From: Amycolatopsis echigonensis
Lineage (GTDB): Bacteria; Actinomycetota; Actinomycetes; Mycobacteriales; Pseudonocardiaceae
Direction: 5' to 3'
Length of the DNA: 64,000 nt
Assembly: GCF_014174495.1 (NCBI RefSeq)
Contig: NZ_JACJHR010000024.1
Coordinates: 49,881 to 113,880, forward strand
Part shown: in pieces, positions 23,886 through 32,496 of the stretch
Layout: each line of letters starts with the position of its first letter
How positions within the stretch are numbered: the stretch's first letter is position 1
Program-made: the position numbers and the translations under genes
The notes under the pieces: generated by a model
What the model was told of the DNA's origin: nothing
The model's database searches: none
What the model saw: the letters and a program-made list of their open reading frames with translations, nothing else

Positions 23886-25276
23886 CAGTCCTTCTCGCTT
23901 GCCGAAACGCCGAGCGCGGCCAGCTTCGGCGCGAGCAGGTCCGCGTCGCCGACCACTACGCCGGTGAACCGACCCGGCGCGAAGAACTCCGCCGCCGCTT
24001 CGGCGACCTGGTCCGCGGTGACCGCCGCGAGCCGCTCCGGGTGGCTCTGCAGCCACTCGATGCCGAGGCCGTTCGACGCCAGAGCCATCAGCTGCCCGGC
24101 GAGCCCGCTCTGGGAGGACGTGCCGGTGACGAGCGAGCCCATCGCGTACTGCCGCACCGATTCGACCTCTTCGGCCGTCGGCGGCACCGTGCCGAGCCGG
24201 AACAGCTCGTACCGGGTTTCCAGGTACGCCGCCGCGGTGACCTCGTTGGCCGTGTCCGCGTCCACGTTGACGACTGCCGTGTCGCCGGTGAACTCGAAGC
24301 CCGAGTGCGCGCCGTAGGTGTATCCCTTGTCCTCGCGGATGTTTTCCACCAGCCGCGAGGAGAAGTACCCGCCGAAGGCCAGGTTCGCCAGCTGCAGCGC
24401 GGGATACCGCGGATCGACGCGCGGCACGGTCTGCGCGGACAGCCGGATCTGCGACTGCACCGCGCCGGCGCGCGGCACGAGCAGAACGTTGCCGCCGGTC
24501 AGCTCGGGCAGCGGCGGCAGCACGACAGCCGAGCGGTCCGACTTCCAGCCGCCGAGCGCACGCTCCAGCTCGGCCGGAACCTCTTGCGGGTCAAGGTCTC
24601 CGACCAGCACGAGCACGGCGCCGCGCGGCAGCACCGAAGCGTTGTGCAGCGCGCGCACCTGCTCGGCGGTCACCTCGGCGACGTCCTCGGCCTGCGGGAC
24701 CTCGCGCGTCGCCGGGTGGTCGCCGTACCGGTGCTTCTGCAGTGCTTCGCGCGCGATGGTGCGCGGCTGCGTCCGTGAGACCGCGATGCGCTCGATCAGC
24801 CGTTCCCGCTCGCGCGCGACCTCCGCGTCGCCGTACGTGGCGCCGGTGAGCACGTCGCCGAGCACGTCCAGCAGCGTCGGCAGGCCTTCGGACAGCGCGG
24901 TGCCGCCGAAGTACAGCCGTTCCGGGTCCACGCCCGTGTTGAGATCGCCGCCGATCAGCGCGACCTCGGCGTCGATTTCCACCCGGTCGCGCCGCGCGGT
25001 GCCGGTGAGCACGGTTTCCGCGAGCACCTCCGCGGTCGCCGCGTGCATCCGGTCGTCTCCCGCGAACGGGATCCACAGCCGCAGCTCGACCATCGGAACG
25101 CTCGCCTTGCGCACCGCGAGCACGCGCAGCCCGTTGGAGAGCGTGGTGTCCACATGGGACAGATCGGCGGCGGCGCGCTGGTGGCCCAGCGGGGGCAGCG
25201 GACGCGGTCCGGCCGCGGTGCGGCCGATCTCCTCGGCGCTGCGGTGTGCGGCTTTGACCTGTTCAGCCGAGGTCAC
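23885..25276 (-). CDS. M16-family non-catalytic subunit
   Basis: This 463-residue M16 protein has the two-lobe fold but no HxxEH: the site reads AATAEVLAETV. It keeps the C-terminal R/Y region FSSRLVENIREDKGYTYG, which contributes to substrate binding in the catalytic partner of M16B-type heterodimers. It therefore most likely pairs with the upstream HxxEH subunit. No signal peptide is present, so the pair is cytoplasmic. The ATG overlaps the stop of the catalytic subunit by 4 nt (ATGA) and the stop touches the nudC start. Confidence 0.9.
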   Translation of the reverse strand: MTSAEQVKAAHRSAEEIGRTAAGPRPLPPLGHQRAAADLSHVDTTLSNGLRVLAVRKASVPMVELRLWIPFAGDDRMHAATAEVLAETVLTGTARRDRVEIDAEVALIGGDLNTGVDPERLYFGGTALSEGLPTLLDVLGDVLTGATYGDAEVARERERLIERIAVSRTQPRTIAREALQKHRYGDHPATREVPQAEDVAEVTAEQVRALHNASVLPRGAVLVLVGDLDPQEVPAELERALGGWKSDRSAVVLPPLPELTGGNVLLVPRAGAVQSQIRLSAQTVPRVDPRYPALQLANLAFGGYFSSRLVENIREDKGYTYGAHSGFEFTGDTAVVNVDADTANEVTAAAYLETRYELFRLGTVPPTAEEVESVRQYAMGSLVTGTSSQSGLAGQLMALASNGLGIEWLQSHPERLAAVTADQVAEAAAEFFAPGRFTGVVVGDADLLAPKLAALGVSASEKD

Positions 25277-26565
25277 TGTTCCGTCCCTTCGGTGCTTGCG
25301 GGATTCACGACGAGCACGGCGCGCGCGTCCGGGCGCATCGCCTTCGCCGCCGCCGACACAGCCTCGCCGGAGACCGCGGACAGCCGGTCGGCGAGCTGGT
25401 AGACCAGCGACGCGTCGCCGTAGAGCAGTTCGAACGCGCCGAGCGCCAGCGTGCGCGACACGAGCCGGTCGTGCTCCGCGTGCAGGCTCGCCGCCCAGCG
25501 CGCGGTGACCTTCCTCAGTTCCTGGTCGTCCGGCGGTGTGGACGCGAGCTTCTCCAGCTCCTCGTCCAGCGCGGCCAGCACGCGCTCGCGCGGCACCTCC
25601 GGCGGATGGATCGCGGTGATGGTGAACGTGTCCGGATCACGCGCCTCGAACGGGCCGAACAGCCCGGCGCCCGCCCCGATGTCGACCACCAGCGGTTCGA
25701 CGTGCACCAGCCGCTGCTGCAGCCGCGAGCCGTCACCGTCGGTGAGTACGCCGGCCAGCACCAGGTACGCGAGGTAGCCGTCGAGGTCGTTGACCGGGTC
25801 CGGCATCCGGTAGCCGACGGCCAGCGCGGGCAGCGGCGCGTGCGCGTCGGTGTGCTCGCCGGTCAGCTGTGTGGTGGGCAGCGGCTCGAAGAACGACGGG
25901 CGGACCGGAGCCGGCCGGTGCGGGACGTCGCCGAAATGCTTCTGGATGAGCGCCTTCGCGTTCTCCACCTCGAAGTCGCCGGCGACGGTCAGCACCGCGT
26001 TGGCCGGCGAGTAGAAGGTGTCGAAGAAGGCGGCGCAGTCGTCCAGCGTCGCGCCCTCGAGGTCTTCGAACGCGCCGTAGCCGTCGTGCGCGTTGGCGAA
26101 GGTGGAGTACAGCACCGGCGGCAGCAGGATCCACGGGAACCCGCCGTACGGCCGGTTGCGGACGTTCAGCCGGATTTCCTCCTTGACGACCTCGATCTGG
26201 TTCGCCAGGTTCTCCGCGGTCAGCTTCGGCGCGCGCATCCGGTCGGCCTCGAGGAACAGCGCGCGCTCCAGCGCCGCCGCGGGCAGCACCTCGTAGTAGT
26301 CGGTGTAGTCCGGGTGCGTGGAACCGTTGAAGGTGCCGCCGCTGGACTGCACGTGCCGGAAGTGCGCCAGTTTCTCCAGGCTTTCGCTGCCCTGGAACAT
26401 CAGGTGCTCGAAGAGGTGCGCGAAACCGGTCAACCCCTCCGGCTCGGAGCGGAAGCCCACGTCGTAGTGCACGCTGACCCCGACCACCGGCGCGGTCGGG
26501 TCAGGAGCGAGCACCACGCGCAGACCGTTGTCGATCGTGAAACGGAAGAGCTCGGGATCGGCCAT
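25273..26565 (-). CDS. M16-family zinc peptidase, catalytic subunit
   Basis: This 430-residue M16 metallopeptidase has the inverted zinc motif HLFEH at residues 50-54 and the third ligand Glu in IEVVKEEI about 75 residues later. It lacks the FSSRLVENIREDKGY-type region in its C-terminal lobe, which the neighbouring subunit supplies. Together they would form a processing peptidase for small unfolded peptides. The ATG at 26563-26565 begins the family N-terminus ADPELFRFTIDNGLRVVL (motif in part). The two subunits overlap by 4 nt, so their ratio is fixed. Confidence 0.92.
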   Translation of the reverse strand: MADPELFRFTIDNGLRVVLAPDPTAPVVGVSVHYDVGFRSEPEGLTGFAHLFEHLMFQGSESLEKLAHFRHVQSSGGTFNGSTHPDYTDYYEVLPAAALERALFLEADRMRAPKLTAENLANQIEVVKEEIRLNVRNRPYGGFPWILLPPVLYSTFANAHDGYGAFEDLEGATLDDCAAFFDTFYSPANAVLTVAGDFEVENAKALIQKHFGDVPHRPAPVRPSFFEPLPTTQLTGEHTDAHAPLPALAVGYRMPDPVNDLDGYLAYLVLAGVLTDGDGSRLQQRLVHVEPLVVDIGAGAGLFGPFEARDPDTFTITAIHPPEVPRERVLAALDEELEKLASTPPDDQELRKVTARWAASLHAEHDRLVSRTLALGAFELLYGDASLVYQLADRLSAVSGEAVSAAAKAMRPDARAVLVVNPASTEGTEQ

Positions 26566-26575
26566 GCCCTCCACC

Positions 26576-28096
26576 CTACGCAGGCGCGGGCGTCTTCGGC
26601 TCGTCCGGTCGGAGGTGCCTCGCACCCTCGAACGCGACGGTCAGTGCGGCCACGAATTCCCTGGTCCGCGCCAACGTCGCCGCTTCCTCGGCGGAGGCGC
26701 CGTACCAGTACGCCGATAGCGAACAAGCGTTAACTTGCCAAGCGTCTGCTTCCCCCAGCGCATACGCGTACGGGAGCACGCGAGAGACGAGCAGTTCGTC
26801 GTCCGGTGTCTCCATCGTGAGCAGCTGTGCGTTGAGGCCGAGAAGGCGGTCTCGGAGGTCTAGGCCTGCCTCCGTCCGCTCCGGCAGGAGGCGAGCGGCT
26901 GCAGTCACCACGATGCCGGTGGCGAGAAGCACCAACCCGAGTTGCGCGTAACCGACGGTGAACGCCAGCAGGATGGTGAGGAAGACGCCGTACCCACATA
27001 GCCGCGGGCCGACCTTCGACAGTCGCTTCGGGGAGCGCCAGCCGCGACGGACAGTGTCGGCGATCAGCTCGCGTACGCCTGCTTCGCGTACTTCGGCGAG
27101 CGTCGCGGCTTCGCCGGGCACAGCCGCTGTGTACACCGCGCGCTCGAAGGCGGTTAGGTGTTCGTCGGGCGGGTTGCGGCGTACGAGCACCCAGTTGCGC
27201 GGGCCGTCTTCGCTGACCCATAGGTAGTTACGGACGCATAGGTCGAGCACAGTCGCGGCTAGGTCGACGGAGCTGACGCGTCCGGTGAGAAGCAGTCCTA
27301 CGTGTCCAGGGAGCACGCCGTCCGGCGAAGAGAAGCGGCCGTTGTCGAGGAGCTGTACGGGAGTGGCGCGGCCAGGCTGTCGGTCACGTCGGCGGCGTAC
27401 GAACACGGCGATGGCGCCGGCGATCGACAGCACGGCGAAGGCCAGCCATGCCCACCACACCGGCGCGGTCGCGGCGAAGGGGCCGGTGGGGATGAGCTTC
27501 TCGGTCGCGGCGACAGTGCCGCCGGGGAGTTCGGCGGTCAGCTGCACGCGCGAGCCGGGCTGGAGGTTCGGCACCGAGACGCGCGTCAGGCCGGAGTGGT
27601 CGATCTGCGCGGCACCGCAGTGGGTCGTCGAATCGGGCGGACCGGCGAGGCAGCTGAGCGCGTCGGGAACGGCGGGGGCGGCGAAGGTCGCGCGGACCAG
27701 CTCGAGACGGGTGTCCCAGCCACTGGCGACGTCCCAGGTCACGTGCTCGACGCCGAGGCTCGTGCCGACCGCACCGTCCACTGTGTACCGCAGCACGGAC
27801 GTTCCGCCGCGCAGGTAGAAGGTCACCTGGTCGTTGCCGGACTCGGCGTTGCCCGCGCCTTCGACGCTGATGTTGCGGATGCCGAGCACGCGGGCATTGG
27901 CGCGCAATGGGATGGTGCGGGTCATCGAGGTGTCGCGCGGCACCGACACTGCCTCGGTGACGGACAGACTGCCGTCACGCTGGACCTTGAGCGCTACTTC
28001 GACGCTCTGCGGCAAGCCGGGCAGGGACGGCTGGTCTTGCGCCGCCGCGGGTGTCGCACAGAGAAACGGAATCATCAGCAGGGCGGCGAGTTTCAT
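26576..28096 (-). CDS. DUF2207-family membrane protein with signal peptide
   Basis: This 506-residue protein has an N-terminal signal peptide (MKLAALLMIPFLCATPAAAQ), an extracellular beta-rich domain to about residue 210, then two groups of membrane helices, WWAWLAFAVLSIAGAIAVFV (about 214-233) and a pair around GYGVFLTILLAFTVGYAQLGLVLLATGIVV (shown as a region, about 370-400), with a cytoplasmic domain between and after. It fits the DUF2207 family of predicted membrane proteins of unknown function. The gene lies immediately behind a shorter paralogue on the same strand, with a 4-nt overlap, and belongs to the RDD-led group. Confidence 0.8.
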   Translation of the reverse strand: MKLAALLMIPFLCATPAAAQDQPSLPGLPQSVEVALKVQRDGSLSVTEAVSVPRDTSMTRTIPLRANARVLGIRNISVEGAGNAESGNDQVTFYLRGGTSVLRYTVDGAVGTSLGVEHVTWDVASGWDTRLELVRATFAAPAVPDALSCLAGPPDSTTHCGAAQIDHSGLTRVSVPNLQPGSRVQLTAELPGGTVAATEKLIPTGPFAATAPVWWAWLAFAVLSIAGAIAVFVRRRRDRQPGRATPVQLLDNGRFSSPDGVLPGHVGLLLTGRVSSVDLAATVLDLCVRNYLWVSEDGPRNWVLVRRNPPDEHLTAFERAVYTAAVPGEAATLAEVREAGVRELIADTVRRGWRSPKRLSKVGPRLCGYGVFLTILLAFTVGYAQLGLVLLATGIVVTAAARLLPERTEAGLDLRDRLLGLNAQLLTMETPDDELLVSRVLPYAYALGEADAWQVNACSLSAYWYGASAEEAATLARTREFVAALTVAFEGARHLRPDEPKTPAPA

Positions 28097-29247
28097 TGCG
28101 CGGACACCGCCGAGCGACGTTCGGCCAGCGTTTGGATCGCGTCGATCTCTGTCGCCAGTGGGGATTCGACGCGTTCAGCCGGAGTGCCCAGTGCGCCGCC
28201 GCTTCGGGTTTGCGGCGGAACTAGTGGAGCGGCCGCGAAGGTGACGAGCCCGGCGATCAGGACCGCGACGCCGATCAATGCCTCGCCGACCGTGACGGCT
28301 AGGACAACAGTGAGCACTATGCCTGCGAGAACGAGGGCGAGCCCGGCTCGGCGGACGTGGGGTTCCCGTGTGGACAGCCAGCCTTGGCGATGCGCTTCAG
28401 CGTCGAGAAGCGCTTTCAGCTCAGCCTGATCCGGCCGCGCGGCAGCGAGCGGACCCGCCGGGAAGGCGGCTTTGACAGCCTCCTCGAACGGCGTGAGCGG
28501 GTCGGCTTCGCTGTGAGTCACCTGGCCGTCGGCGATGTGCAGATGGCCGCGGGCGACGAGGTCGAGGACAGTGCCGGTGAGGTCGAGTTCGCCCCGCGCG
28601 ACATACGCGACGTACGCAGGCGGCACGCCAGGAGCGGGCGGTCTGGTGCGGCGACGCAGCACGCTGGCCCCGACGAGCAGGTACAGCACCAAAGCGAGAC
28701 CACTCAGGACGGTCGGGAATCCAGGCGCGAAGGCAGCCAACGGTCCAGCCGGGACGAACCGGGCGTTCTCCGGAAGCGGTCCGGTTTGGACGGCCAGGTC
28801 GATTCGCTCCCCTTGGCGCAGCATGTTCTGTTCGGCATGCGCTCCCCCGCTTCGCAGTTCGGAGAAAGTGCACTGCCGGGACGAACCGGGCTGACCGGCG
28901 TAACAGTCCGCTGTGGACACTCCGGGGGTGCTGAAGTCGGCGGCGACCCGGTCGAGTGCACGGTCCCAGCCGCCGGTGACCTGAAACCGCACCTGCCCGC
29001 CCGCGGCGACCGCACCGTCCACTGTGTACGTCAAAGTGGCTGGCCCGGTGACGGTGACCGTGGTTCCGTCGGCGGTGGCGGCACCGGAAAGATGCAGGTC
29101 AGTGATCGAGTAAAGCCGGTCCTCGTCGTCAGTGACCGGTACCCGCTCGGCGATGCGGTGGACGGCTGGGGCGTCGGTGACGATGCGCTCGATGACCGTG
29201 AGCTGGCCGTCCTGCGCAGTGGTGACGGTGACGTCGTCGGCGAGCAT
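28093..29247 (-). CDS. DUF2207-like membrane protein lacking a signal peptide
   Basis: This 384-residue paralogue of the neighbouring DUF2207 protein has the same order: a beta-rich domain (residues 1-175, TYTVDGAVAAGGQVRFQVTGGW shared in kind), a membrane helix FPTVLSGLALVLYLLVGASVL (region about 178-198), a cytoplasmic part and another helix pair. It starts directly at MLADDVTVTTAQ without a signal peptide, and no in-frame upstream start restores one before the RDD stop 4 bp away. Either the signal was lost or the true start is in another frame with a sequence error. No strong ribosome site is visible. The paralogue's stop overlaps by 4 nt. Confidence 0.75.
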   Translation of the reverse strand: MLADDVTVTTAQDGQLTVIERIVTDAPAVHRIAERVPVTDDEDRLYSITDLHLSGAATADGTTVTVTGPATLTYTVDGAVAAGGQVRFQVTGGWDRALDRVAADFSTPGVSTADCYAGQPGSSRQCTFSELRSGGAHAEQNMLRQGERIDLAVQTGPLPENARFVPAGPLAAFAPGFPTVLSGLALVLYLLVGASVLRRRTRPPAPGVPPAYVAYVARGELDLTGTVLDLVARGHLHIADGQVTHSEADPLTPFEEAVKAAFPAGPLAAARPDQAELKALLDAEAHRQGWLSTREPHVRRAGLALVLAGIVLTVVLAVTVGEALIGVAVLIAGLVTFAAAPLVPPQTRSGGALGTPAERVESPLATEIDAIQTLAERRSAVSAQ

Positions 29248-29251
29248 GTTC

Positions 29252-30100
29252 TCAGCTCGGCGGGGTGAAGGGGTTGTCGGACTTCGGCGGTGCCGGAGGC
29301 GGAACCGGCGGCGGCGCGGAGGCAGGCGGGCCGTACTGCATCGGCGCGATCCGGGCATGGTCGCGATTGCGGCGTTCGGCCAGCACCGCGGTGAGGAAGA
29401 CCCACGGTGGCATTCCGTACGGCAGCGGGACCCCGATCGCCGCCGAAACCTGCTGTGCCAGCCCGAAGCCGAGCGATGCGGCGGCTTCCGGACGCAGATC
29501 ATGGTAGCGGCCGAGGTACTGCCGGGCAGCCATGGCGAGGTCGTCGGTGAGGCCGCTGAGGTCGAAATGCGCGGCCCACGCTTCCAGGCCAGGCGGCACC
29601 ACGAGGATCGCCTGCGCGGACTGCGGCACGCGTTCGCGAATCACCAGGGTGCCCGCGAGATAGTCGCCGACGCGGCGGCCGTTCGACGACGTCAGCGACA
29701 CGATGACGGCCACCGCGCCGAGGAAGCCGAGCGCCCAGAAGTCGACGAAGAACCCGGCGAGCGCACGGGTCAGCGCGTGCCGGAAGCTGATCGGGCCGCC
29801 GTCGAGGCGCACCACGCGCAGGCCGAGCGCGAGTTTGCCGAGCGAACGGCCGCGGCTGAGCGTTTCGAACAGCACCGGGTAGCCGATCACCACCAGCACG
29901 AACGCGGTCAGCATCAGCGCGACGGTGAGCGCCGAGTCGAACGACCCCGCGGTCAGCATCAGCGCGACCAGCACGAGCAGCAGCAACGCGGCCTGGACGA
30001 GGCCGTCGAGCAGCATCGCGACCGCGCGGCTGGCGAGCTTCGCCACCCGCAGGTCGAGGACGACGGCCTCACCGGTGACGAGATCGGACTCTTCCTGCAC
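29252..30100 (-). CDS. RDD-family membrane protein
   Basis: This 282-residue protein has the RDD domain: LVTGEAVVLDLRVAKLASRAVAMLLDG (first helix region), the Arg-Asp type residues at GRSLGKLALGLRVV and NGRRVGDYLAGTLVI. Three or four membrane helices lie in residues 20-140, followed by a helical cytoplasmic domain and a proline-rich tail. Function is unknown; it matches mycobacterial Rv3695 next to SpoIIM. The GTG start follows TACGCT by six bases, so the mRNA may be leaderless. It diverges from spoIIM-like with a 52-bp gap. Confidence 0.85.
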   Translation of the reverse strand: MQEESDLVTGEAVVLDLRVAKLASRAVAMLLDGLVQAALLLLVLVALMLTAGSFDSALTVALMLTAFVLVVIGYPVLFETLSRGRSLGKLALGLRVVRLDGGPISFRHALTRALAGFFVDFWALGFLGAVAVIVSLTSSNGRRVGDYLAGTLVIRERVPQSAQAILVVPPGLEAWAAHFDLSGLTDDLAMAARQYLGRYHDLRPEAAASLGFGLAQQVSAAIGVPLPYGMPPWVFLTAVLAERRNRDHARIAPMQYGPPASAPPPVPPPAPPKSDNPFTPPS

Positions 30101-30152
30101 GAGGCCAGCGTAGAGCGCCTGGCACTATCCTTGGCGGCGGAGGAGGTGGCCG

Positions 30153-31157
30153 GTGGACGTCGACGTGTTCGTCGCGGCGCACAGCGCGGAATGGAACCGG
30201 CTCGGCGAGCTCGCCGGACGCCGCAGGCTGACCGGCCAGGAGGCGGACGAGCTGGTCACGCTGTATCAGCGCACGGCGACGCATCTGTCGATGATCCGCT
30301 CGACCGCGCCCGACCCGGCCCTGCTGGCGAGGCTGTCGGCGCTGGTCGCGCGCGGCCGTTCGGCGGTGGCTGGCTCGCACAGCCCGGCGTGGCGCGAGGT
30401 CGGGCTGTTCTTCACCCGGCGCTTCCCGGCCGCGGTGTACCTGAGCCGCCGCTGGTGGATCCCGGCGGCGCTGCTGTCGGTGGCGGTGATGGCGGTGCTG
30501 GGCGCGTGGATCGCCGGCGACCCGCAGGTGCGCGCGTCGCTGGTCTCGCCGGACGAGGTGAAGGCGATGACCGCGCCCGGCGGCCAATACGAGACGTACT
30601 ACTCGAACGGCCCGGCGGCGTCGTTCGCGGCGAAAGTGTGGACGAACAACGCCTGGGTCGCGGCGACGTGCCTGTTCCTGGGCGTCGCGCTCGGCTTGCC
30701 GGTGATCGCCGCGCTGTGGATGAACTCGCTGAACGCCGGGGTCGCGATCGGCCTGATGTCCTCCGCAGGCCGCGGCGACGTGCTGCTGGGCCTGCTCCTG
30801 CCACACGGCCTGCTGGAACTGACGGCAGTGTTCATCGCGGCCGGGACCGGACTGAAGCTCGGCTGGACAGTCGTGGACCCGGGCCGCCGGTCGCGAAGCG
30901 CGGCACTGGCCGAGCAGGGCCGTTCAGTGGTGGTCATAGCGCTGGGGCTGGCGTGCGTGCTGCTGGTGTCGGGAGTGATCGAGGCGTTCGTGACACCGTC
31001 CGGCTGGCCGACGTGGCTGCGGATCGGCATCGGAGCGGTGGTGGAGCTGCTGTTCCTGACGTACGTCTTCACGCTCGGACGACGTGCTGCCCGAGACGGC
31101 GAAACGGGCGACGTGGACCGCCGTGCCGCTGGCGACTTCCTTCCCGAAGCTGGCTGA
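30153..31157 (+). CDS. SpoIIM/DUF95-family membrane protein
   Basis: This 334-residue protein of the stage II sporulation protein M family has a soluble N-terminal helical region with RRLTGQEADELVTLYQRTATHLS (in part), and six or so membrane helices including WNNAWVAATCLFLGVALGLPV-type and PHGLLELTAVFIAAGTGLKLG motifs. Pfam DUF95 proteins of this kind sit next to MoxR and DUF58 genes in actinobacteria, as in Rv3694c. A GGAGGAGG ribosome site precedes the GTG. The gene runs towards the DUF58-MoxR operon and is separated from it by a long hairpin. Confidence 0.85.
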   Translation: MDVDVFVAAHSAEWNRLGELAGRRRLTGQEADELVTLYQRTATHLSMIRSTAPDPALLARLSALVARGRSAVAGSHSPAWREVGLFFTRRFPAAVYLSRRWWIPAALLSVAVMAVLGAWIAGDPQVRASLVSPDEVKAMTAPGGQYETYYSNGPAASFAAKVWTNNAWVAATCLFLGVALGLPVIAALWMNSLNAGVAIGLMSSAGRGDVLLGLLLPHGLLELTAVFIAAGTGLKLGWTVVDPGRRSRSAALAEQGRSVVVIALGLACVLLVSGVIEAFVTPSGWPTWLRIGIGAVVELLFLTYVFTLGRRAARDGETGDVDRRAAGDFLPEAG

Positions 31158-31160
31158 GAA

Positions 31161-31215
31161 GTCCGTGAAGGGCTCCTTGAAGGAATCTCATTCCCTCAAG
31201 GAGCCCTTCACGGAC
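31161..31215. terminator. Long perfect palindrome between convergent genes
   Basis: A 20-bp perfect stem, GTCCGTGAAGGGCTCCTTGA (31161-31180) with its complement at 31196-31215, encloses 15 bases with further partial pairing. It fills the gap between the SpoIIM stop and the DUF58 stop and would terminate both. Its length and internal symmetry are more than a simple terminator needs, so it may be a dispersed palindromic element. Confidence 0.8.
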
Positions 31216-32496
31216 CTACAACCGGCCCGCCGCCTTCAACGCCAGGTACCGGTCTGCCAGCGCGGGCGGCAGCTCCTCCGGAACCGCGTCCACGACACCG
31301 ACCCCGTGCCGCGTCAACCACGCCACTGACGATTCCCGATCCGCCAACGCCCGCTCCGCCGCGGCAGCGTCGTAAACCGCCTCCGCGGAGCCTCGCGAAG
31401 CCGCCATCTCCGCGACCCTCGGGTCCGCCACCGAGGCCACCAGGACCTCGTGCCGAGCCGTCAACGAGCCCAGCACCGGGAACAGCCCTTCCTGCAACGG
31501 TGCCGGTTCCAAGCCGGTCAACAGCACCACCAAAGCCCGCCGACGCGTCCGTCGCAGCACTTCCGCGACCATTCCCCGCGCGTCCGTCTCGACCAGCGAC
31601 GGTTCGATCGTGGCCAAGGCGTTCACCAGAGACGGGGTCGAAGCGTTCGGGACGGAAGCCCGCACGCGCCGGTCGTACGCGACCAGATCGACCCGGTCCC
31701 CCGCCCGGGCAGCCAGCGCGGCCAGCAAAAGCGCCGCGTCCATCGCCGCGTCCAGCCGCGGCGCGTCGCCGACTCGACCGGCTGAGACGCGGCCGGTGTC
31801 CAGCACCAAAACCACCTGCCGGTCGCGTTCCGGACGCCACGTCCGCACCATCACGTCGGACGCGCGGGCCGTCGCGCGCCAGTCGATCGACCGGACGTCG
31901 TCGCCGATCACATATTCGCGCAGGGAGTCGAATTCCGTTCCCTGGCCCCGGATCAGCACCGCGTTGCGGCCGTCCAGCTGCTGCAGCCGAGCCAGCCGCG
32001 AAGGCAGATGCTTGCGGCTGTGGAACGGCGGCAGCACCCGAACCGTCCATGGCACCTCGTGCGAACCCTGCCGCGCGGCCAACCCCAGCGGGCCGGCCGC
32101 GCGCACGGTCACCCTCGCCGCAATACGGTCGCCGCGACGGGTCGGCAGCAGCGCGGTCGTCAACGCACGTCGTTCGCCGGACGGAACCACCAGCGAGTGC
32201 CGGTCGTCGGCACCAGCGCTCGGCGGCCAGGCGTCCCGCAAGGAGCCGCGAACGGTGCGCCGACCGGGGTTCGTCACGGTCAGCGTGACCTCGGCAGGCT
32301 CGCCCAGCCGGACGGAAGTGGTGCCGCTGCGCGAAAACCGCAGCGCGCGCACGCTCCCGGCCAGCGCGAGATCCACGACGACCAGCACCAGCAGCACCGC
32401 GATCACCACCGCGACGCCGGTGCCGGACGGGAACAGCAGCCCGACCACCAGCGCCCCCAGGAGCGCCAGCAGCCCGAGCCGCCCGGTGACGGCCAT
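31216..32496 (-). CDS. DUF58 domain protein of the MoxR system
   Basis: This 426-residue protein has two membrane helices at the N-terminus (residues 8-48), a beta-rich region, then a DUF58 motif GDDVRSIDWRATARASDVMVR, followed by a von Willebrand A-like domain with VVLVLDTGRVSAG, a Ser/Thr-containing MIDAS-like loop and LVVLLTGLEPAP. It corresponds to Rv3693 next to MoxR. MoxR AAA+ proteins are thought to chaperone vWA/DUF58 partners at the membrane. The ATG follows the MoxR stop directly (TAAATG). Confidence 0.88.
   Translation of the reverse strand: MAVTGRLGLLALLGALVVGLLFPSGTGVAVVIAVLLVLVVVDLALAGSVRALRFSRSGTTSVRLGEPAEVTLTVTNPGRRTVRGSLRDAWPPSAGADDRHSLVVPSGERRALTTALLPTRRGDRIAARVTVRAAGPLGLAARQGSHEVPWTVRVLPPFHSRKHLPSRLARLQQLDGRNAVLIRGQGTEFDSLREYVIGDDVRSIDWRATARASDVMVRTWRPERDRQVVLVLDTGRVSAGRVGDAPRLDAAMDAALLLAALAARAGDRVDLVAYDRRVRASVPNASTPSLVNALATIEPSLVETDARGMVAEVLRRTRRRALVVLLTGLEPAPLQEGLFPVLGSLTARHEVLVASVADPRVAEMAASRGSAEAVYDAAAAERALADRESSVAWLTRHGVGVVDAVPEELPPALADRYLALKAAGRL

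Noticed and set aside
24041..25508. Plus-strand frames antisense to the M16 genes
   Set aside because: Low-complexity Arg/Ser-rich translation; the minus strand has HxxEH and R/Y-region motifs.
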